From NCBI GenBank assembly GCA_030141605.1, contig JAQGDQ010000065.1:434001-494000 (forward strand): 60,000 nucleotides of DNA. The letters run 5' to 3'. The stretch is from Tubiluchus corallicola. Taxonomy: Eukaryota; Priapulida; Priapulimorpha; Priapulimorphida; Tubiluchidae. Numbering within the stretch: position 1 is the stretch's first letter; each line of letters begins with the position of its first letter. This document shows, in pieces, positions 25,360-37,329 of this stretch. The position numbers and the translations under genes were made by a program. Below the pieces are notes generated by a model. That model did not search any database, was not told the origin of the DNA, and worked only from the letters and a program-made list of their open reading frames with translations.

Positions 25360-25941
25360 CTACTGGATCACGGTAAACGAAGTAGGAAGCCGTATTCTAC
25401 AAGGATAGGATCGGGTAGAAGAAAGAGGCATTGGTCCTTCAGCAGTTGCGACTGCTCCGCGCTGAGGACTATAAGGTGGTGGCGAAAGACTGGCATGACG
25501 TTCACTTTGTAGAGTGGGTAGACTTGAGTTTAGGATTTTGTCATCAGGAGGCATTTCGCCAAGTAGGAAGGCTTCTGGGAGAGGAGAGGTTACGGAACAT
25601 ACAGGATTGCCAGTAGGAGGAATCTCCTCCTCGCTCAGGTGACTGAGAGGCATGCTCTCTTCAACGTTTGTCTCTGTAGAAATGATGTGTTCACCTGATG
25701 CTTTTGGTAGGATGGACTCTCTTAAAACGTCCTGAACAAATTCCTGGGTAGGATCGTGGGCAGTAACATCGACTGACCCATCAAGGAAATCACAAACTAG
25801 GTCTATAGTAGGACTTTCATCTATTGAGGATTTAAACTCAGTAGGTCTAGAAAGATGTAACGGTGTTGATGTACGAGGCTGGTGGGTAGTAGACGAAAAT
25901 GGAAAGGGAGATAAAGTAGGAGGTTTGATTAGGCAAAACAA
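25360..25941 (-). pseudogene. Gypsy pol C-terminal segment (post-integrase)
   Basis: A 193-codon open stretch rich in Pro, Ser, Thr and acidic residues (for example SPFPFSSTTHQP, EEEIPPTGN and SLSPPPYSP), ending RSYPCRIRLPTSF. Low-complexity tails of this kind follow the integrase in many gypsy polyproteins. It joins a truncated integrase core, with a nonsense codon in the VDYLTK*PEAF phrase where Trp is usual. Assignment rests mainly on position. Confidence 0.5.
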
Positions 25942-25954
25942 ATGCTTCTGGCTA

Positions 25955-26230
25955 CTTTGTGAGATAGTCTACGGCCACCAACACGTACTTATTACCAAAA
26001 GATGACCGTGGAAAGGGGCCAGCAATATCTATAGCAATACGCTCTAAAGGAGCACCCAAAGATTTTACATCTTTGCGCATTCCTATCCAGAAATAACGAG
26101 AACGTATACGCGCGAGAGTTTTATTCTGCCCAAAATGTCCTGCTGTAGCACTACAGTGGTATTCTTTCATTATTCTTTCACGAAAAGCACGCGATACCAA
26201 ACGCTGAAAATGGACAGAGTTCCCATCAGG
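25955..26230 (-). pseudogene. Gypsy integrase remnant (zinc-binding domain, start of core)
   Basis: Reads ATAGHFGQNKTLARIRSRYF, the His half of the HHCC zinc-binding domain. It then jumps directly to LERIAIDIAGPFPRSS, which carries the first catalytic Asp of the DDE core. The Cys pair normally between them (CxxC) is absent, so there is an in-frame internal deletion. The second Asp and the Glu are also missing because the core stops after VDYLTK. Non-functional for DNA integration. Confidence 0.75.
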
Positions 26231-26489
26231 GGATTCCCGTTTGCGAAGTACAATGTCATCTTCTAAACGCAGTGTGTCCCAGTGCGCAAGAAATTTGTTC
26301 CCAGGTGGGCTTAGTAGCTGAAGTGCTTAAAAACCCGATAACAGGAGCTAAGTCGCGGTCATGTATCTGCCCTGTAGCGAAATTTAAATCGAAATCGCGT
26401 AACGTTGTACCGATTTTAGAAACACGGTTCGATTCTGATAGTTGACAAACTTTTTTTTACAGATTTTTCGCCAACTACTTCCGGTATTC

Positions 26490-27843
26490 CGCAAAAAGTA
26501 CCGCTCAGTAGTTATTTCACAATCTTTTTTTGAGCAATGAGCACAGCTTTCTACACAGGGACGCGTAGAAAGAGCATCCGCATTTTGGTGACTTCTGCCA
26601 GCTCGATGAGTAATGGAATACTGGTACTAATCCAGCTTCCCTAACCATCTAGCTAACTGACCTTCTGGCTTTTTCAGCGAACGAAGCCATCTCAAGGCAG
26701 CATCGTCTGTACGAATTAAAAATTGTCTGCCAAATAGTGATGAAAATTTGCAACTGCTTTTATAACCGCTAATAACTCACTTCTGGTTGCGCAATAATTT
26801 TGCTCAGCTGGAGACAAAATTCGACTATAATAAGCGAGAACACGCTCTTGTCCATCTTGGACTTGCGATAACACAGCGCCTACAGCAACACCACTGGCCA
26901 CCACGTCTGTGTCTAATATAAATTCTTGAGCGAACTGTGGATAAGCTAATACGGGTGTACTGGTTAACAAGGTTTTGAGCCGTTGAAACGCCTGTTCTTG
27001 GGGTTCTTGCCAAACAAACGGTCGGTTCTTTCTTGTAAGATCATGCAATGGGGCTGCAATCTCAGCAAAATTTTTAATAAACTTGCGGTAATACGTGCAA
27101 AGCCCGAGAAAGCTGCGCAGTTCATGCAAAGTTTTAGGCTGAGGCCATTTCAACACGGTTTCTGTTTTGGCCGGATCAGTGTGCACGCCTTTAGCACTGA
27201 CAATATGACCCAAGTAGTTGACCTGTTTTTGTGCGAGCAAACATTTCTTTGCGTTTAGTTTAAGGCTAGATTTACGAAAACGATCTAAAACTTCTTGTAA
27301 CCGCTCGAGGTGTTCATCGAAATTTCGACCGAATACAATAACGTCGTCAAGGTAAATAAGAAGTGTTTTCCAATGAAGCCCCGATAACACTTGCTCCATA
27401 AGGTCGAACGTCACCGGGGCGTTACAAAGGCCAAATGGCATAGTTTTGAACTGCCATAGACCGCGATGAGACACGAGCGCAATTTTCTCTTTGTCCTCGG
27501 GCGCCATTTCGACTTGATGGTAGCCCGATTTGAGGTCAAGTGTAGAGAACCATTCGGCTCCTGAAAGCGCATCTATCGATTCATCTATCCTTGGCAGCGG
27601 ATAGTTATCTTTTACCGTAACCGCATTTAAAGCACGGTAGTCCACGCAACACCTCGTCCCTCCATCTTTCTTCCGCACAAGAACGATCGCGGACGACCAC
27701 GGACTACAAGATGGTTCTATAACATCTTGGGTTTTCATGTCTTCTATTGCCGCATCTAGTTGCTCGCGCTGAGCGTGCCCAAGTCGTCTGGGTTGGGTTT
27801 TAATTGGAGGATAGTTGCGTGTATTAATCCGATGTTGGACCAC
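26490..27843 (-). pseudogene. Gypsy reverse transcriptase and RNase H
   Basis: A 375-codon open frame (27843-26716) holds all RT blocks: a basic N-terminal region, WSSAIVLVRKKDG, CVDYRALNAVT, LPRIDE, FSTLDLKSGYHQV (first catalytic Asp), MPFGLCNAP, and the catalytic YLDD near 27340-27356, followed by the connection region LGHIVS and FLGLCTYYRKFI. RNase H begins with DTD..ASG..VGAVLSQ and SRILSPAEQNY..T..ELLA. A one-base frameshift at about 26718 ends the frame at HYLADNF, after which LIRTDDAALRW continues in another frame. The RT domain itself looks intact, but as part of the element it is broken. Confidence 0.9.
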
Positions 27844-27896
27844 GCTGGTCCTACCGATATCAGCGGCACCATTTGAAAAAAGACTATTATTTCTGA

Positions 27897-28850
27897 TTAG
27901 AAAATTTTTAAGCTTTTTAAACTGAGATTGGTTAAATTTTGTTTACTTGCTTCGAGTAAATTTTTAACAGGCTCCGAAACCAAATTTTGTTGTACATTGG
28001 CTTTAAACATGCGAAATCCGTTTCTTTTCATCGGCTTGATAGGTTCCGAAATTTCATGGGTAATTTCCCATTCACCAAGTTTTTCATTAGGGTTCAGTGT
28101 AACTGGGTAAGGAGAAACATTAGCAACGATGGACTTTATTGTAGCAGCGCCAGGGGGAGTGGTTACTCTGCCTATGAGAACGCCATCGGTCCGAAGAGGT
28201 CGATTCCCATAACTGACTATACCCGACGAAAATGGTAACGGCACAGTTGGTTTACCTTCCACCACTGCCTCGGAAAAAGGTGGTACAATCACGCGGTGTA
28301 AATTAAGTACATCTGTACAACCGTCAATTAATGGCGCAAGCCTGACAAATCGACCATCCGGGAAGATGAGTTTGTTTTTGGACACATCTACACTAACATG
28401 ATTGGCTTTCATCCAATCTAAGCCCAAGACACAGTCCTCACCCACAAGATCATCGCGTAACCAGACAGGTACCTGCCCTGACTATTGCGCAGATGTGTTG
28501 CCAAGCTGCAGTGAAACGTCTATTGGGCCTAAACGTTCTATTTCCCCACCCCAACAGCTTTTTGAGAATTTAATAATACATGATCCGGTCGCAACATAAA
28601 TTGTTTTCTAACGGAAGTTTGTGATGTTCCTGTGTCAACTAAAATGCGACAAGTGTTGCCGTCTAATGAACCATCTACGTGCAAACCAATTACACGCTTG
28701 GTGCTACTTTTTGCGCTACGCGTACGGCGTTGCCGAGAATGTTGCGGTTTATTGGAGACTACTTTCTTAGTGTGAGTGGTTTGATGCCTCCCTTGCCAAC
28801 CACCCGCTACTGAAAATGCTGATGAGGTGGTCGTGATTGCCTGTGTCGAC
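27897..28850 (-). pseudogene. Gypsy aspartic protease and pre-RT segment
   Basis: Near 28628-28637 the minus strand encodes ILVDTGTS, the catalytic DTG motif of retroviral-type aspartic proteases, within a CRILVDTGTSQTSV context. A later open stretch (28445-27897, 182 codons) begins GEDCVLGLDWM, the conserved ILGxDWL-like block at the protease C-terminal side, and runs into the pre-RT spacer. At least one frameshift separates the two parts. In an intact element the protease would cut the Gag-Pol polyprotein. Confidence 0.8.
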
Positions 28851-28916
28851 CTGAAGACAAATTAGGTCTGAAATTTTTCCCAAAGTTTCTAGGATTATAG
28901 TTCGATTTCGCATAAT

Positions 28917-29860
28917 TCATCCTACGTGCTGAATTTCCATTCTGTTCAGACTGAGAATTAGGGGCTGAAAAGCTTGGAAAGCGAAAATTATTCTGAAAAT
29001 TTGGAGTAAAATTTTGATTCGTGTTAGCTGGTTGAGTCCTATTACTGCAGCATAGGGAAGGACATTCTCTAGCAGTCTAGCTAAATGCTCGACGCCGCCA
29101 CACTTGTAGCAAACTGAACCAGCAGCAGAGCCCGTGAATGTAGGTAGAGGCTTTTCCTGTCGCCCTGTTAAGTCTTCATTCACGATACATGGGCGGCGAG
29201 TTAAGTCGTTGCCGTCATTCACTGACTTGGCTGTTTTACTAAACGCCGAAGTTGTCGAACTGGTAGGATTTTTCTTATGTCCAGATTGTTGCATTTTTAC
29301 TGAACTTTTCTGCGACGCATTAGAAACTTGAAACGTTTCAGACGTACGTTTTGATGTTATACCAATTGATTCGATAGAAAGGGCAGACGCTAACGCATCA
29401 GAGAGATTCGATGGAGAGCTTTGTTGTACATGTATGGCAAGCTCTGGGTCCATCAGGCCATCTATGAACTTCAACGTGAGCTGACTAGTGCTCATATCTA
29501 CAGCCGGGTACGCGCGATGATAAAGTGTTCTAAGAGATTCTGCGTATTGTCTAAGATCCTCATAGCGTGACGTATGCGCGAAATGTAATGAGCCTATACA
29601 CGCTCCCACGATTTTGACAACCAAACCTGCGGCTTAAAGCTGACGAAAGAGCTTGATAATCAGATCGTTGCGAAACAGGCAAAACTTCTAACACGCTTAC
29701 TGCTCGCCCTTTTAATTTTAAAGCCAAGTATGCCCCGGCTTCAGTGTTATTCCAGCCATTTATTTCACGCAATAACTGGAATTGAGCTTCATAGCTCTCC
29801 CATTGTAGATTGAAATGCTATAGCAAAGCAAAACCTGGCGGAAGCTTATGTTTTCTGACG
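28917..29860 (-). pseudogene. Gypsy gag remnant
   Basis: The minus strand encodes WESYEAQFQLLREINGWN and AYLALKLKGRAVSVLEVLP, then SRYEDLRQYAESLRTLYHRA and QLTLKFIDGLMDPELAIHVQ, a typical Retrotrans_gag capsid pattern. It is followed by a Cys-rich segment CYKCGGVEHLAR. The zinc knuckle has its first two Cys and the His, but the final Cys is lost by substitution and frameshift. A stop and at least one frameshift lie near 29640 and 29830. Confidence 0.8.
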
Positions 29861-31729
29861 TTCCTGGTACGCTGTCTCTTGCAAGTTGCATGATAAAACT
29901 GATTTTTATTGTTTATAGTACGTCGGTGTTATAAATGCTTACGATATAAATGAACGGAGAAAAAAGGTTTAATTACACTAATTTTAACATTAGCGATAAG
30001 CTAATGACAAATGAAATTAATGCCCAAGTTCATTTCATAAAAAGGCGCCGCCTTATGAAACTGCCCAAAACAGTATACAAAGAGCCTACAGGGTGCCATT
30101 TTTTCCTGTGCCATTTTAACTACATTTCGATTTGTGCCGTTTATTCCTGCGCCATTTTCACCATGCCATTTTTTCCTGTGCTATTTTTACTGCGCACCGC
30201 GTACCAGTCAATCATATTATACACTATATGGGATTGATCATCTGTTATTCCGTAATGATTCCTGCCGCGGAGTATGGCTGACGGCTTAAGGTAGGCAGCC
30301 CGAGGTAGTCGGAAGACGGCAAACGGAAGTCGGAAGACGGATTATCTGATTATCTGTATGACAGGGACCATTGTTCAGTGTATGTTCATTTTTTTATAAC
30401 TACACAGATTGCGACTCAAGGATTATGTCCAACTCTGTGTGACACGGACCTTACAAAGATTTGAGAGTGTCGGCCACTAATGTATTTCATTATTTGAGAT
30501 TACATTGCATCGACTTATTAAGCGAGTTAGGTAGTAGAGCTTGAGTCAGACAGAAAAATAACTACTTGCTGTAGATGCTCACTCTAGGATAATACATTAT
30601 CTAGCCTTGCCCTTTTTGTGGAACAGTAAAACTGTTTTGTTTCTAACGTCGGCAATAAACGAAATCGATTTAAAATCAGTTCTAGCATTAACGGGTACAA
30701 TAAAGGTATAAAATTCCAATATGCGCACAAAAGCCAGCACAGCACACAAATGCATTGCAAGTAGCGATGCATTACGTATAGTAAATATCATATAAATCTA
30801 CAACATCTATAGGAAATCTTACGGGAGAAACGCAATTCTCTTTAAACTACTCAAGACAACACGTAACAGTGTGATTACTAATGCCTTAAGAATTTCCAAA
30901 TATTTTGGTTGAATTGTAACGTGAAATGGACTCACATTTATACTGCAATTGTGGACGTTTTTAACAGCTTATCGGTCAATCTTTTACAAGGATTACAGTG
31001 AAACACTAATTTAATTGTACTGAAATAGTGAATTGAACCGAATTGAGTTGAATTTATACAGGTGTAAAGACATACAAACATACAAATAATACGATTACCT
31101 TATTATACAGTGATAAAATTAAGACAAAAAGACATGGAACCGCAGCTAGGATAGTACGCAAGAAAATAAAGTATACTATTTCCGTTGCTGTATATAAAGT
31201 CCGCGCCCCATTCCCTGGAAAAACATTTTAGTACAATGTATATAATCATACAACTTTACTAGAATATCAGAACAAGCAGTTAACCCCCCACCCAAAAAAA
31301 ATCCTCAGAGTTCCAGAGGTGTCGTAAAGCTAGGCGTGCGAATGAGACAAAATTTTGTTTAATGAATCGCGCCCTAATTAGCCAAGTGCGCGCATATAAA
31401 CGCGACATCACAAGTCATAGTAAAACTGCTGTGTCTTCCACTTCATGTAATTTTGAAGTATATAAAGTATATGAATGTACCATATAACGTTTAACGAAAT
31501 ACGTCTGCAAGCTACAAAAACATGTTTAACTTCATTGAGTTTTTCTACGTTTGTACTTTAGATTATTATGAGCATGGTGTAAAATTGGGTGCTGTTTTCC
31601 TTTAACTGACGAGAACTGCGTTGAGTAATATGCACTCATAAAATTATTATGAAACTATTTTGTGCACTTAACTTACAAAAATTGTCAAATCATTTAATCT
31701 AACCAGACAACCTTTATGAATCTTTACAG
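29861..31729. other. Intron segment between gypsy element and K2P exon 2
   Basis: Holds a small tandem cluster of GCCATTTTTTCCTG-like units at 30093-30197, a GTCGGAAGACGG duplication near 30308-30341 and a near-palindrome around AAGGCGCCGCCTT at 30035-30060. A polypyrimidine tract and TTTACAG acceptor precede the exon. No gene was seen in this segment. Confidence 0.5.
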
Positions 31730-33363
31730 GTTATGGTAACATTGCACCGAAAACCATCGTTGGAAGAATAGTGACGATATTCTATGCGGCTGTTGGGATC
31801 CCGCTCACTCTTCTGTGTCTAGCAAATCTTGGTGACTATATGGCTACTGGATTTAGATTTTTTTATAACCGTGTCATTTGCTACACGTGCCGTGAACAGT
31901 CAGATAAAATGATTAAACGCAAACGCTCAACGCGTCATAAACAAAAACCTGTATCTCGATTACAAAAACCATTTCTTGGTCAGCTGGCCATCGATAGTTG
32001 CAACATATTTAATGACGAAACTAGTGCCGAAAAATTTCATTTAACCGAGAAACTTGGTGAGGAGCTAACTATGACAGAACGCTCTGTAAAAGCGACAAAT
32101 GAAAGTGAGCTTCAGCTGATCCCTAAATTTGACCTTGTTCCAAATCACATACAGCATAAGCAGCTACAAAATGAGAACGATGGCATGAAGTATTTGCGGA
32201 CAAAAAGCATGGAAAAAGAAGACAACCTGAGTGAGATTGAAACCACAAAGCCAAAAAGCCGAGTATATTTTCGAAGGCCTAAGTTTTGGAACAAATCCAA
32301 CAAAGCCAAAACAAAAAACAATACTGATCGAACTCAAAAGGAGACCGAAAGACCTCTTACAGCTCCTCTGGCTGGAGTTGATTCAGATGATGATGATGCC
32401 TCAACTTGTAAAGAGGACACAGACCAAGAACAGGAGAAATCAATGATAAACAAAACATTTGAAGAAACCACTAGCCCCATCTCAGATGATGAATATTATT
32501 CAGCTTTGAGGTTTTCTGTGCTTCCCGAACCACATGACAAATTAGAAACCAGCAAAAACAGTGACAATAACAGCGAAGGTTTTAAAAATAAAAAGACAAA
32601 CAATGATTTTGCAGAAAGTAGCAGCTTATTAGAACTTAGTAAAAGTGCCAAAAAATTCAGTAAAGCAATGTCCGAAGGCCCGATCTCGGGAAGTAATAGA
32701 AGTAATAAGAATCAAACAATAAGAACTGTAAAATCAGAAACAGCTCTCAAGAAAAGTGATGATGAAATGATAGAATGTCGTAAACAACGACAGGCTAGTT
32801 TTAGACTATTATACGAGCATGATTATATCAAAGACGGTGTACAGGAGTCACAACATATCTGCGAGGGCGAGCGAAAGGTTCAATTGCCCGAGTTGTCGCG
32901 TCAAAAGCAGATTCGATTTCCATCACCTTCTAAGACATATCCGATCTGTTCCGAGAACAAAAGTCCGTTGAAAGTGCCTAAGCAACCCAGTTATCATATA
33001 AAGGTGAGGAAGACAGCTTCATCACAGGAGTCCAATGAAGTTCCAATACCAGTCTCATTATTACTGTTAGCAGTATATATTTTAGGCGGGGCGTGGCTAT
33101 TTTCCTGGTGGGAGAAATGGTCTCTCACCACAGGTGCTTATTTTACGTTTATAACTCTTAGTACTATAGGATTTGGTGACATTGTTCCAGGTTCTCATTT
33201 TTTCAGTGGCAGTGCAGATCAAACAAAGTATATTTCCACTACCTTGTATGTAGTTTTTGGACTTGCTTTAATTTCTATGTGTTTTAACTTGATGCAAGCT
33301 AGTGTTGTGGCTAAAGTGCGCAGAATAGCTAAGAAACTAGGCATTATACCTGGAGATGCGTAG
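31730..33363 (+). CDS. Two-pore-domain (K2P) potassium channel, coding exon 2
   Basis: Completes codon 153 and encodes the rest of the channel to a TAG at 33361-33363. Order: the P1 filter GYGN followed by IAPKT, M2 (about residues 168-190, AVGIPLTLLCLANLGDYMA), a very long cytosolic loop (about 200-588), M3 (about 590-613), P2 with TIGFGD (filter GFG at 633-635), and M4 (about 653-681), with a short C-terminus ending RRIAKKLGIIPGDA. The long M2-M3 loop with a short tail is the layout of vertebrate TRESK (KCNK18) and many invertebrate TWK channels. The loop is charged, Ser/Lys-rich, has an acidic DSDDDDAS cluster and an RQAS kinase-like site. I did not find a clear calcineurin PxIxIT site. 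Predicted role: background K+ conductance setting resting potential. Subfamily not determined. Confidence 0.92.
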
Positions 33364-35121
33364 CATTGTAAAAAGAAGAGACATTTGGTAACTATTATTA
33401 GTAAATGATACTCTTGGAAGAGCATATGCATTATAAAATTTATATAATAGGCTAATACGTAAAGTTACAAGCAATAATAATGTTATTGTCTTGACATACC
33501 GATTGCTATATACCTAATTGCTTTAGTTTCATAGTTATCAGTTTGGAAGAATTAAGAAACTTTTTAGAGATAGTGTTAAACACATATTAAATTAATTTAC
33601 CTAAAGAAAAATAGAAGACAAATCTATATATTGTGACTCTACCAATCACCTTTACCAGGTTTTATAATAACTACTAGAACAAAAAGAGTTCAATTCCAGT
33701 TCTAAAAATGAGTTAATAATGAGCTTAAAAGCAAACAAATTAACTCCCAAGCCCAGTTTGGGATTTTTGGTCGTTTCAAACTCCTGAAGTATCCTAGTTC
33801 AAAAGGGTATTTCCCCTTGGCAAAACAGCAACGTATCCCCGTATCACCAATCAATAATTAAAAATGCATTTTCATATATCAGGAATGAAAGGTTCAAAAT
33901 GGGACCAACACAGTTCGGTTGAGGGAGGGGGGAAATAAGCGAGGGTAATAAATTCTACTTTACCGTAAAATAACTGCCTCTTGAATCATAAGAACTGGAG
34001 ATTTGTCAAGGCACACATCACACCACACCCATTAACACCTCAGTCGGAGCCTTCAGGTCCTATACAATGTCTAAATTTATAAAAATAAAATAAAATTTAT
34101 CCTGGATAGCACAAAGGAATGTGCAGCTCATTGTTTCAATCGTGGTCTTATCAGTACGTTTCTGATCTGCTTGTGTACGTAGTACTATTATGTTTTTATT
34201 TATCTTATGTTTTTATAACAACACCAATACATATAAAAGCATTCGATACAAGCAAGACAAATAAAAACTTAATAGGACTACGTATACAACGTACGTCAAC
34301 AAAGTATTGTAATTGTTGTGGAAGAAACTTTAGCCTAAAGTTTCTTCTTTTCTGTTGAATTGTAGATTAAAAAATATTTATATGTATTGTATCATTATAA
34401 GCAGGAAGAAGAAATCGGATATCGTTTAAAGATTCAAGATGAGCTACTGTGGCAGAATAAGCGTAAAACTGTGCGCCAGACAGAGTGACGCGTGGAGAAC
34501 GTATTTTTGTTAGTTATCAATCGTTTTTGGACGTTAAGTTTGTTAAATATGAAAGATATCATAAATGATGTTAATATTCTGTTGGCCAGTGTAGACTTTA
34601 AGTAAGAAAGTGACAAAACTTATAAAAATATCTGTATAAATACGCAGTTTATTCACGCTTAGGTATATTATCGTATATATAAATTATGCCAGTTTCCATA
34701 ATTTTAGTTAGGGTTATAGAAATGTACTTATACAAACCGTACTGTTCTCAAATTATTAAGAACTGTCATATGGACAAGTTACTAACATATTATAGGGGAA
34801 AAAGAGGGTTCTGTTGACCAACCTTGTTAGAAAAACTTGAATAAAATCATGAAGATGACACACGTATATGTTGTAAAAAAAAGCATGTTGAACATTCCCC
34901 AAAGTAGTCAGAATTTTTACAAAGGCCTTTAAGTATGAATGGGACCGATTCGCAAATTGTGAAATGCGTAAAAGCTAAAAACTTGACTATCATATGGAAC
35001 AAAAGTTTTTAGATGGAACAATCAAAATTTTAAGATCATTCATGACTGTTTTGGGGTGATTTCATTTCGATACTTTCTCAATATAAAGCCCGACAATTGT
35101 TCTACGAGCTTTAATGCAGTA
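33364..35121. other. K2P 3' flank, no further gene recognised
   Basis: The 3' untranslated region must begin at 33364. A cluster with AAAATAAAATAAAAT near 34080-34095 could serve as a polyadenylation region, but its distance makes this uncertain. No other coding motif was seen. Confidence 0.4.
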
Positions 35122-36017
35122 GTAATCCGATCACTAAGGCGGTTGATGGTAAAGATCTAGGAATGCAATGGAAACAACAACAACGATTGGCAGATCTGGA
35201 CTTTGCTGACGATATAGCTCTTCTGGAAACATCAAAAGAAAGCCTGCAACAACTGACCACAAGTATGGAAGAAGTAGCGGGAAAAATTGGATTGAGAATT
35301 AGTCAAGAAAAGACCAAAGTTTTGAAAGTGTGGACAAACCAACAGAATGATGTACATATAACAGTGGGAGGCCAAATGGTTAAGAACGTTACCAGTTTTT
35401 CATATCTGGGCAGTGTGATGACCTGTAATGGAGGTACAGAAAATGACATCGGGGGAGAATTGGCAAAGCAACAGCAGTATTTAGGAAGATGGGAAAAATC
35501 TGGACAAGCAAGAAAATTGACATGAAAATCAAACTTCGTCTGTACAACGCCATTGTGCTGCCAACGGCTCTCTATGCCAGCGAAACCTGGAAAGTCACAG
35601 CGGAGTTATCAAAGAAACTGAACGTCTTCCACCAAAAATGCCTTCGAAAGATACTAAAAATCTCCTACCGCGACCATGTCACCAATGTAGAAGTTCTTCA
35701 ACGAGCGCAGTCATTGCGGTTACAAGATATAGTTACAGAGAGAAGAATGAAACTGGCTGGACATATTCTCCGTCTATCAGAAAGTCGCTACGCCAAAACA
35801 GCAGTACAGTGGGAACCACCTGGTGGGAAACGAAAAAGAGGTCGGCCAAAAACAACGTGGCGCAGATCCTTCAAAGAAGACCTTCGAGCTGTCAACAGAC
35901 GTTGGGAAAACGTAGAGAACGAAGCCGCCGATAGAACTCAGTGGAAAATGCTGTCTGCCCAATGTGCATCAATGCGCAGGAAGGACTAAGGTCTAAGGTA
36001 AGGTAATCCGATCACTA
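35122..36017 (+). mobile_element. RTE-like LINE fragment with 15 bp target-site duplication
   Basis: An 866 bp 5'-truncated LINE (35137-36002) is flanked by a perfect 15 bp direct repeat GTAATCCGATCACTA at 35122-35136 and 36003-36017. It ends in a short TAAGG-type tandem (AAGGTCTAAGGTAAG), as RTE-like LINEs do. It is an ordinary target-primed insertion and a useful contrast to the long repeats around LINE-A and LINE-C. Confidence 0.9.
35163..35989 (+). pseudogene. LINE RT C-terminal half (YADD-type palm to GRPKTTW tail)
   Basis: Begins just before the catalytic box (LDFADDIALL) and continues through the KTKVL and SYLGSVM blocks. A one-frame shift near 35490-35515 leads into a 166-codon stretch with LYNAIVLPTALYASETW, the conserved HQKCLRKILKISY block, MKLAGHILRL and the terminal GGKRKRGRPKTTWRR. 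The C-terminus is intact, with a stop at 35987-35989. Only one frameshift in over 800 bp indicates a fairly recent insertion, but it was truncated on arrival and lacks endonuclease and RT fingers. Confidence 0.88.
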
Positions 36018-37329
36018 CAGTATAGTTGAAGTCAAAACGAAAGTTCCCTCCAATAAATTTAATTATTCATACCAAGTAAAGTTTGAGCGAAGAAATATTA
36101 ATAAATAAGTTCCAAAGTATTTTTTTCAAAAAAGTGATACAGAGAGACTTTAATAGTTTACGAAAACAAAAAATATTGCATGAAGAAAGTTAAAAAAGCC
36201 AAGAATGAAGTAAAGATTATGTGAGCCTTGAACACTTGTTTGATTGGATGGCTCTTGTTACACGGAGAACATTCATTAATTGTTTTTGTCAGCTTTTTCC
36301 TCACGACTCGCCATATTTGTATTTTTGCCACGAGTACTAGATCGTTTTGCATTGGCAACTTTGTCTTTTGCATCACTGCGCGTTTCATTAACAACTTTTG
36401 CGCTGGCTATGTTGCCTTGCTTTATGGAATCTCGATTTCGTTTGGCGGATTCCTGACCCAAACACAATGTGACTGCATCGTTAAAAGTTATGTCGGCAGA
36501 CACTTCGACAAATAGTACGTCATATTGAGTTTGCTCAGTATCATTTGCAAGTCTGGACAACCTAAAATACGGATCCCATTTTATTTTTGAAGTGCAAAAT
36601 GCATGTGCTCTATGTAGTGATAAGTCTAACAATCCCGGTCGTATATAGCAACTGAACGCAAGTCGGATCTTGTCTCTGCATTATGAGATGGATTTGGAAT
36701 TAGCCAATCTATCAACAAGACCAGCATCATAATTATTAACTTCCGCCATTCCAACTATTTTAAATAAATTGGGAATTTATGATGAAGCACACGAACGGTA
36801 GGATCAAATTGTTCGACGATTAAAATCTAGAATGCGACTCTCAATACTGGTTTCCACGTGCTACGCAATGTCAACCCTAAATTCATTTATGTTTTAAATG
36901 TTGTCGACTGTTCCATGCTCTATACACGCATGGATTATGACGGACGAATTTAAAAGATAACCCAAACATTTTATTTAGAAGTAATTAAGTGCAGAAATCC
37001 TTTTTTATTTGCAATATTTTTAGGTTAGAAATGTATAACGTATAACCTTTGTTGCTGCTCTGCAAGTAAATACGCCACTAAAGAAGCACGTAACGCCAGC
37101 TATTAACAAAAATGCAAACTCATGCCCTATTAAGCAAAATTATTGATTGGTTAAATATTAATAGATTTGGACATTAGTACAAGTCGGATCAATAAACTGA
37201 CTTCAAAGAAAAAGAAATCTCAAACAGTATGTGTACCACTACTCTTAAAGAAACAGTAAAATATTACTTGAATAATAATTTAAGAACATATTGTACAACA
37301 TAATTCTATAACATATACTGTACCAAATA
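36018..37329. other. No recognised gene (36.0-37.3 kb)
   Basis: Overlapping small open frames on both strands at 36158-36632 have no recognisable motif and look like chance frames. AT-rich remainder. Confidence 0.4.

Larger units (their letters stand above)
25360..29860 (-). mobile_element. Ty3/gypsy LTR retrotransposon internal region, antisense in K2P intron
   Basis: Minus-strand order from right to left: gag (29860-28917), aspartic protease (about 28850-28300), RT and RNase H (27843-26490), zinc-binding and partial core of integrase (26230-25955), and a Pro/Ser-rich C-terminal segment (25941-25360). That gag-PR-RT-RH-IN order defines Ty3/gypsy. The element is defective: stops and frameshifts in gag, protease and RNase H, and most of the integrase core is missing. 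No flanking LTRs were recognised. A 375-codon open RT frame suggests it is younger than the LINE copies nearby. Confidence 0.9.
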
